8,242 bases of DNA from Thiotrichaceae bacterium (GTDB lineage: Bacteria; Pseudomonadota; Gammaproteobacteria; Thiotrichales; Thiotrichaceae), in assembly GCA_027008885.1 (NCBI GenBank), contig JALVDQ010000370.1:1-8242 (forward strand), written 5' to 3'. The notes under the pieces were generated by a model. That model had not been told where the DNA came from and made no database searches. It saw only the letters and a list, made by a program, of their open reading frames with translations. Shown piece after piece: positions 6,928 to 8,242 of the stretch. The number at the start of each line of letters is the position of its first letter. The first letter of the stretch is position 1. Both the position numbers and the translations under genes were made by a program.

Positions 6928-7593
6928 ATGAAAGTAAAAGACGCACTGCAACAGCGCAAATCGGTTCGCGCTTATCTTGACAAGCCAGTTGCAGATGAAA
7001 AAATCCATGCCATTCTGGATGCCGCACGACATTCTCCCTCTGGCGTAAACACCCAGCCGTGGCAGGTTGCTGTGGTCAGAGGTGATACCAAACAGGCATT
7101 ACAGCAGAAAATTGAAGCTGAATTTCGCAGTGGTAACAAGGGCAAGGCAGACTACCCCTATTATCCCAAAGAATGGGCAGAGCCATTTACTTCGCGTCGG
7201 CGTGAGTGCGGGCTACTTATGTATAAAACGCTGGAAATCAGGCGTGAAGACAAACAGCGCCAACTGGATCAATGGGCTGCCAACTATCGTGCTTTTGATG
7301 CTCCGGTGATGCTGCTGTTTTTTATGGATGGACGCATGCAAACGGGGTCTTTTCTTGATTACGGCATGTTTTTGCAATCCATTATGCTGGAAGCCGTAGA
7401 ACAAGGTCTGGCAACATGCCCCCAGGCATCAATTGTAGACTACCCAGAGATTATTAAAGAAACGCTGGGTTATCCCAAAGACAGTATTTGCGTTGCAGGG
7501 ATGGCATTAGGCTATGAAGACAAAGAGGCACTTGTTAACAGCTATCGCACACCACGCGAGGAAGTTGAATCGTTTACACGGTTTTTTAGTTAG
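6928..7593 (+). CDS. Nitroreductase-family FMN oxidoreductase
   Basis: 221 residues, the normal size for a single-domain, usually dimeric, FMN-dependent NAD(P)H oxidoreductase in the cytoplasm. The family reduces nitroaromatics, quinones or flavins; the substrate here cannot be told. Visible motifs: RKSVRAY (10-16), whose Arg/Ser residues bind FMN phosphate in the family; SPSGVNTQPW (36-45), the conserved S-P-S-x-x-N-x-Q-P-W signature; the central dimer-interface helices with DYGMFLQSIMLEAVEQGLAT (144-163); and the C-terminal AGMALGYED (190-198), the usual G-x-x-x-GY flavin-site segment. The N-terminus aligns with family members without extension. TAAGAG about ten bases upstream is an acceptable ribosome binding site. 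The gene is monocistronic as far as seen: valS diverges upstream and a 460-base repeat-rich spacer follows. No regulator gene is adjacent. The sequence most resembles the nitrobenzoate/NfnB-like branch, but I would not give a symbol. Confidence 0.93.
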   Translation: MKVKDALQQRKSVRAYLDKPVADEKIHAILDAARHSPSGVNTQPWQVAVVRGDTKQALQQKIEAEFRSGNKGKADYPYYPKEWAEPFTSRRRECGLLMYKTLEIRREDKQRQLDQWAANYRAFDAPVMLLFFMDGRMQTGSFLDYGMFLQSIMLEAVEQGLATCPQASIVDYPEIIKETLGYPKDSICVAGMALGYEDKEALVNSYRTPREEVESFTRFFS

Positions 7594-7658
7594 CCGAGAA
7601 TATGAGTCTCGATGGTTGATTTTGTAAAGCCAGGAGACTGTCTAACTGTTTAAATACA

Positions 7659-7687
7659 AAAATATATAAAAAACAGGGGGGATGGGT
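7659..7687 (+). repeat. Repeat A, copy 3
   Basis: Third copy, with six G and ATATAT in place of ATATGT in the A/T half. It is preceded by CTGTTTAAATAC (compare copy 2) and followed shortly by GAGGACAG (compare copy 1). Confidence 0.85.
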
Positions 7688-7712
7688 TTCTGAGGACAGA
7701 AGACAGAGTAAC

Positions 7713-7744
7713 GTAGCCCGTATGAAGCCTTGCGGAATACGGGG
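7713..7744 (+). repeat. REP-like hairpin, family X, copy 2
   Basis: GTAG (7713-7716) then CCCGTAT (7717-7723) paired with ATACGGG (7737-7743). It matches the copy at 2214-2245 apart from two inner-stem changes, C to A and C to T, which weaken the inner stem. It lies between repeat A copies 3 and 4. Confidence 0.7.
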
Positions 7745-7752
7745 ATTACGCA

Positions 7753-7783
7753 AAAATATATAAAAAACAGGGGGGGGATGGGT
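7753..7783 (+). repeat. Repeat A, copy 4
   Basis: Fourth copy, identical to copy 3 in the A/T half but with eight G, the longest run of the four. It starts nine bases after REP copy 2. Confidence 0.85.
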
Positions 7784-7812
7784 AGTTTATGCCGACTCTT
7801 ACCTTGTTACAG

Positions 7813-7841
7813 CCACATTACACCCACATTACACCCACATT
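7813..7841. repeat. 11-bp tandem repeat, 2.6 units
   Basis: CCACATTACAC occurs twice in tandem (7813-7823 and 7824-7834) and is followed by a partial third unit CCACATT (7835-7841). The 11-bp period is close to one helical turn, as in binding-site arrays. It lies about 215 bases upstream of the DsrC-like gene. Confidence 0.65.
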
Positions 7842-7898
7842 CTAAATTTCTTTAAGCTGAACTACTGATCCAGATTTCTTTGTTTGAGTGTCACTTGG

Positions 7899-7926
7899 CT
7901 GACATTTTGTTTTTTCTCCTTACTGT
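7899..7926 (+). promoter_or_regulatory. Candidate promoter of the DsrC/TusE-like gene
   Basis: CTGACA (7899-7904) is a good -35 match. TACTGT (7921-7926), 16 bases on, is a weak -10. A start near 7933 would place the 48-bp palindrome in the transcript leader. Confidence 0.3.
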
Positions 7927-7955
7927 AAACTGCCCCCTAATTCGCTGGAGGTGTT

Positions 7956-8003
7956 TAAGTACCCAAACAAAATTAATCTAACAAAATTTTGTTTGGGTAC
8001 TTA
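7956..8003. repeat. 48-bp TA-flanked palindrome, copy 2 (MITE-like)
   Basis: Perfect 19-bp inverted arms, TAAGTACCCAAACAAAATT (7956-7974) and its complement (7985-8003), around a 10-base loop AATCTAACAA. It begins and ends with TA. Copy 1 is at 6600-6647. No coding capacity. It could be a minimal MITE or a leader stem-loop. Confidence 0.8.
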
Positions 8004-8043
8004 TGTCTTTCAGTGTGTGTCCCTAATTAAGGAATAAACTAAC

Positions 8044-8050
8044 AAAGGAG
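8044..8050 (+). promoter_or_regulatory. Strong ribosome binding site of the DsrC/TusE-like gene
   Basis: AAAGGAG, six bases before ATG 8057. This is the best Shine-Dalgarno in the window and confirms a real gene at the edge. Confidence 0.75.
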
Positions 8051-8056
8051 AAAGAA

Positions 8057-8242
8057 ATGAGTATTGGAGACAAAAAACTAGAAGATATGCTAAGTCAGCT
8101 AGCTCCGGTTTTATTACCGCCAGCCGATTATCCGCCTGCTGACATTGTACGCGAAACAGCGCGTGAGGAAATAAACCAGCGCATTAAAGCGAACGCAGAA
8201 TTACTGGATATGGAGCTCACCGATGATCATTGGGAAGTGATT
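8057..8242 (+). CDS. Probable DsrC/TusE-family sulfur-relay protein (5' part only)
   Basis: 62 codons are visible before the window ends. The last residues, MELTDDHWEVI (52-62), match the family signature seen as NLELTEEHWDII in Allochromatium DsrC and GISLSPEHWEVV in E. coli TusE. These small cytoplasmic proteins carry sulfur on a C-terminal cysteine in dissimilatory sulfur metabolism or tRNA thiolation. The region before the motif is not typical: the usual 'EGYL...W' beginning is missing, and instead there is MSIGDKKLEDMLSQL (1-15), a proline-rich PVLLPPADYPPAD (17-29) and a charged helix (30-50). It may therefore be a divergent paralogue or a regulatory DsrC-like protein. The decisive C-terminal cysteine lies outside the window. 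The strong AAAGGAG site supports the start. The coding call is firm; the family call is a motif-based inference. Confidence 0.6.
   Translation, partial: MSIGDKKLEDMLSQLAPVLLPPADYPPADIVRETAREEINQRIKANAELLDMELTDDHWEVI

Larger units (their letters stand above)
7594..8056. other. Repeat-rich intergenic region
   Basis: About 460 bases without a gene, mostly explained by repeats: repeat A copies 3 and 4 around a REP-like hairpin, an 11-bp tandem repeat and the 48-bp palindrome. A weak 5-bp hairpin, CGAGA (7595-7599) with TCTCG (7607-7611), follows the nitroreductase stop but has no clear T-run. The stretch 7842-7955 holds a possible promoter for the right-hand gene. Confidence 0.6.

Noticed and set aside
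37..7783. Repeat A as a CRISPR array
   Set aside because: There are only two copies per locus, spacing is irregular, the spacers are themselves palindromic repeats, and no cas gene is present.
7800..7811. Match to the universal 3' end of 16S rRNA (TTACCTTGTTAC, minus-strand rRNA sense)
   Set aside because: Only 12 bases agree and the following sequence is the 11-bp tandem repeat, with no further rRNA similarity.

Overview
The window looks like a chromosomal segment of a gammaproteobacterium. It carries a complete bacterial valyl-tRNA synthetase whose N-terminus lines up with the E. coli protein, a nitroreductase-family flavoprotein, and, at the right edge, the start of a probable DsrC/TusE-family sulfur-relay protein. 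A DsrC-like gene and many short palindromic repeats would fit a sulfur-oxidising lineage such as Thiotrichales or Chromatiales, but this placement is inference and no rRNA is present to test it.

Layout, left to right. (1) 1-270: a repeat-rich stretch holding two copies of an A-rich/G-run repeat (called repeat A here) around an inverted pair of REP-like hairpins. (2) 271-903 (+): a lipoprotein of unknown function. (3) 1031-2143 (+): an exported protein with eight EF-hand loops and an orderly set of six cysteines. (4) 2144-2423: a REP-like hairpin fused to a second perfect hairpin. (5) 2424-3710 (+): an AAA_14/DUF4143-type ATPase. (6) 3739-6528 (-): valS, convergent with the ATPase gene. (7) 6529-6927: the spacer between the divergent genes valS and the nitroreductase, with a 48-bp TA-flanked palindrome. 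(8) 6928-7593 (+): nitroreductase-family protein. (9) 7594-8056: a second repeat-rich spacer with two more copies of repeat A around a REP-like hairpin, an 11-bp tandem repeat and a second copy of the 48-bp palindrome. (10) 8057 to the edge (+): the DsrC/TusE-like gene, cut off by the window.

The genes do not form one pathway. valS and the nitroreductase look like core or housekeeping genes with balanced base composition. The lipoprotein, EF-hand and ATPase genes are visibly AT-richer and look accessory. The lipoprotein and EF-hand genes are neighbours on one strand and both encode envelope-directed proteins, so they may share a function.

The least ordinary content is non-coding. Four dispersed copies of repeat A have G-runs of 6, 7, 6 and 8. 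They occur as two pairs, and each pair brackets REP-like hairpins of a different family. Two 48-bp palindromes (four differences between copies) have TA at both ends, like minimal MITEs, and each lies between a candidate promoter and a start codon. In the coding part, the disulfide-ready EF-hand pairs of the exported protein are the most distinctive signal.
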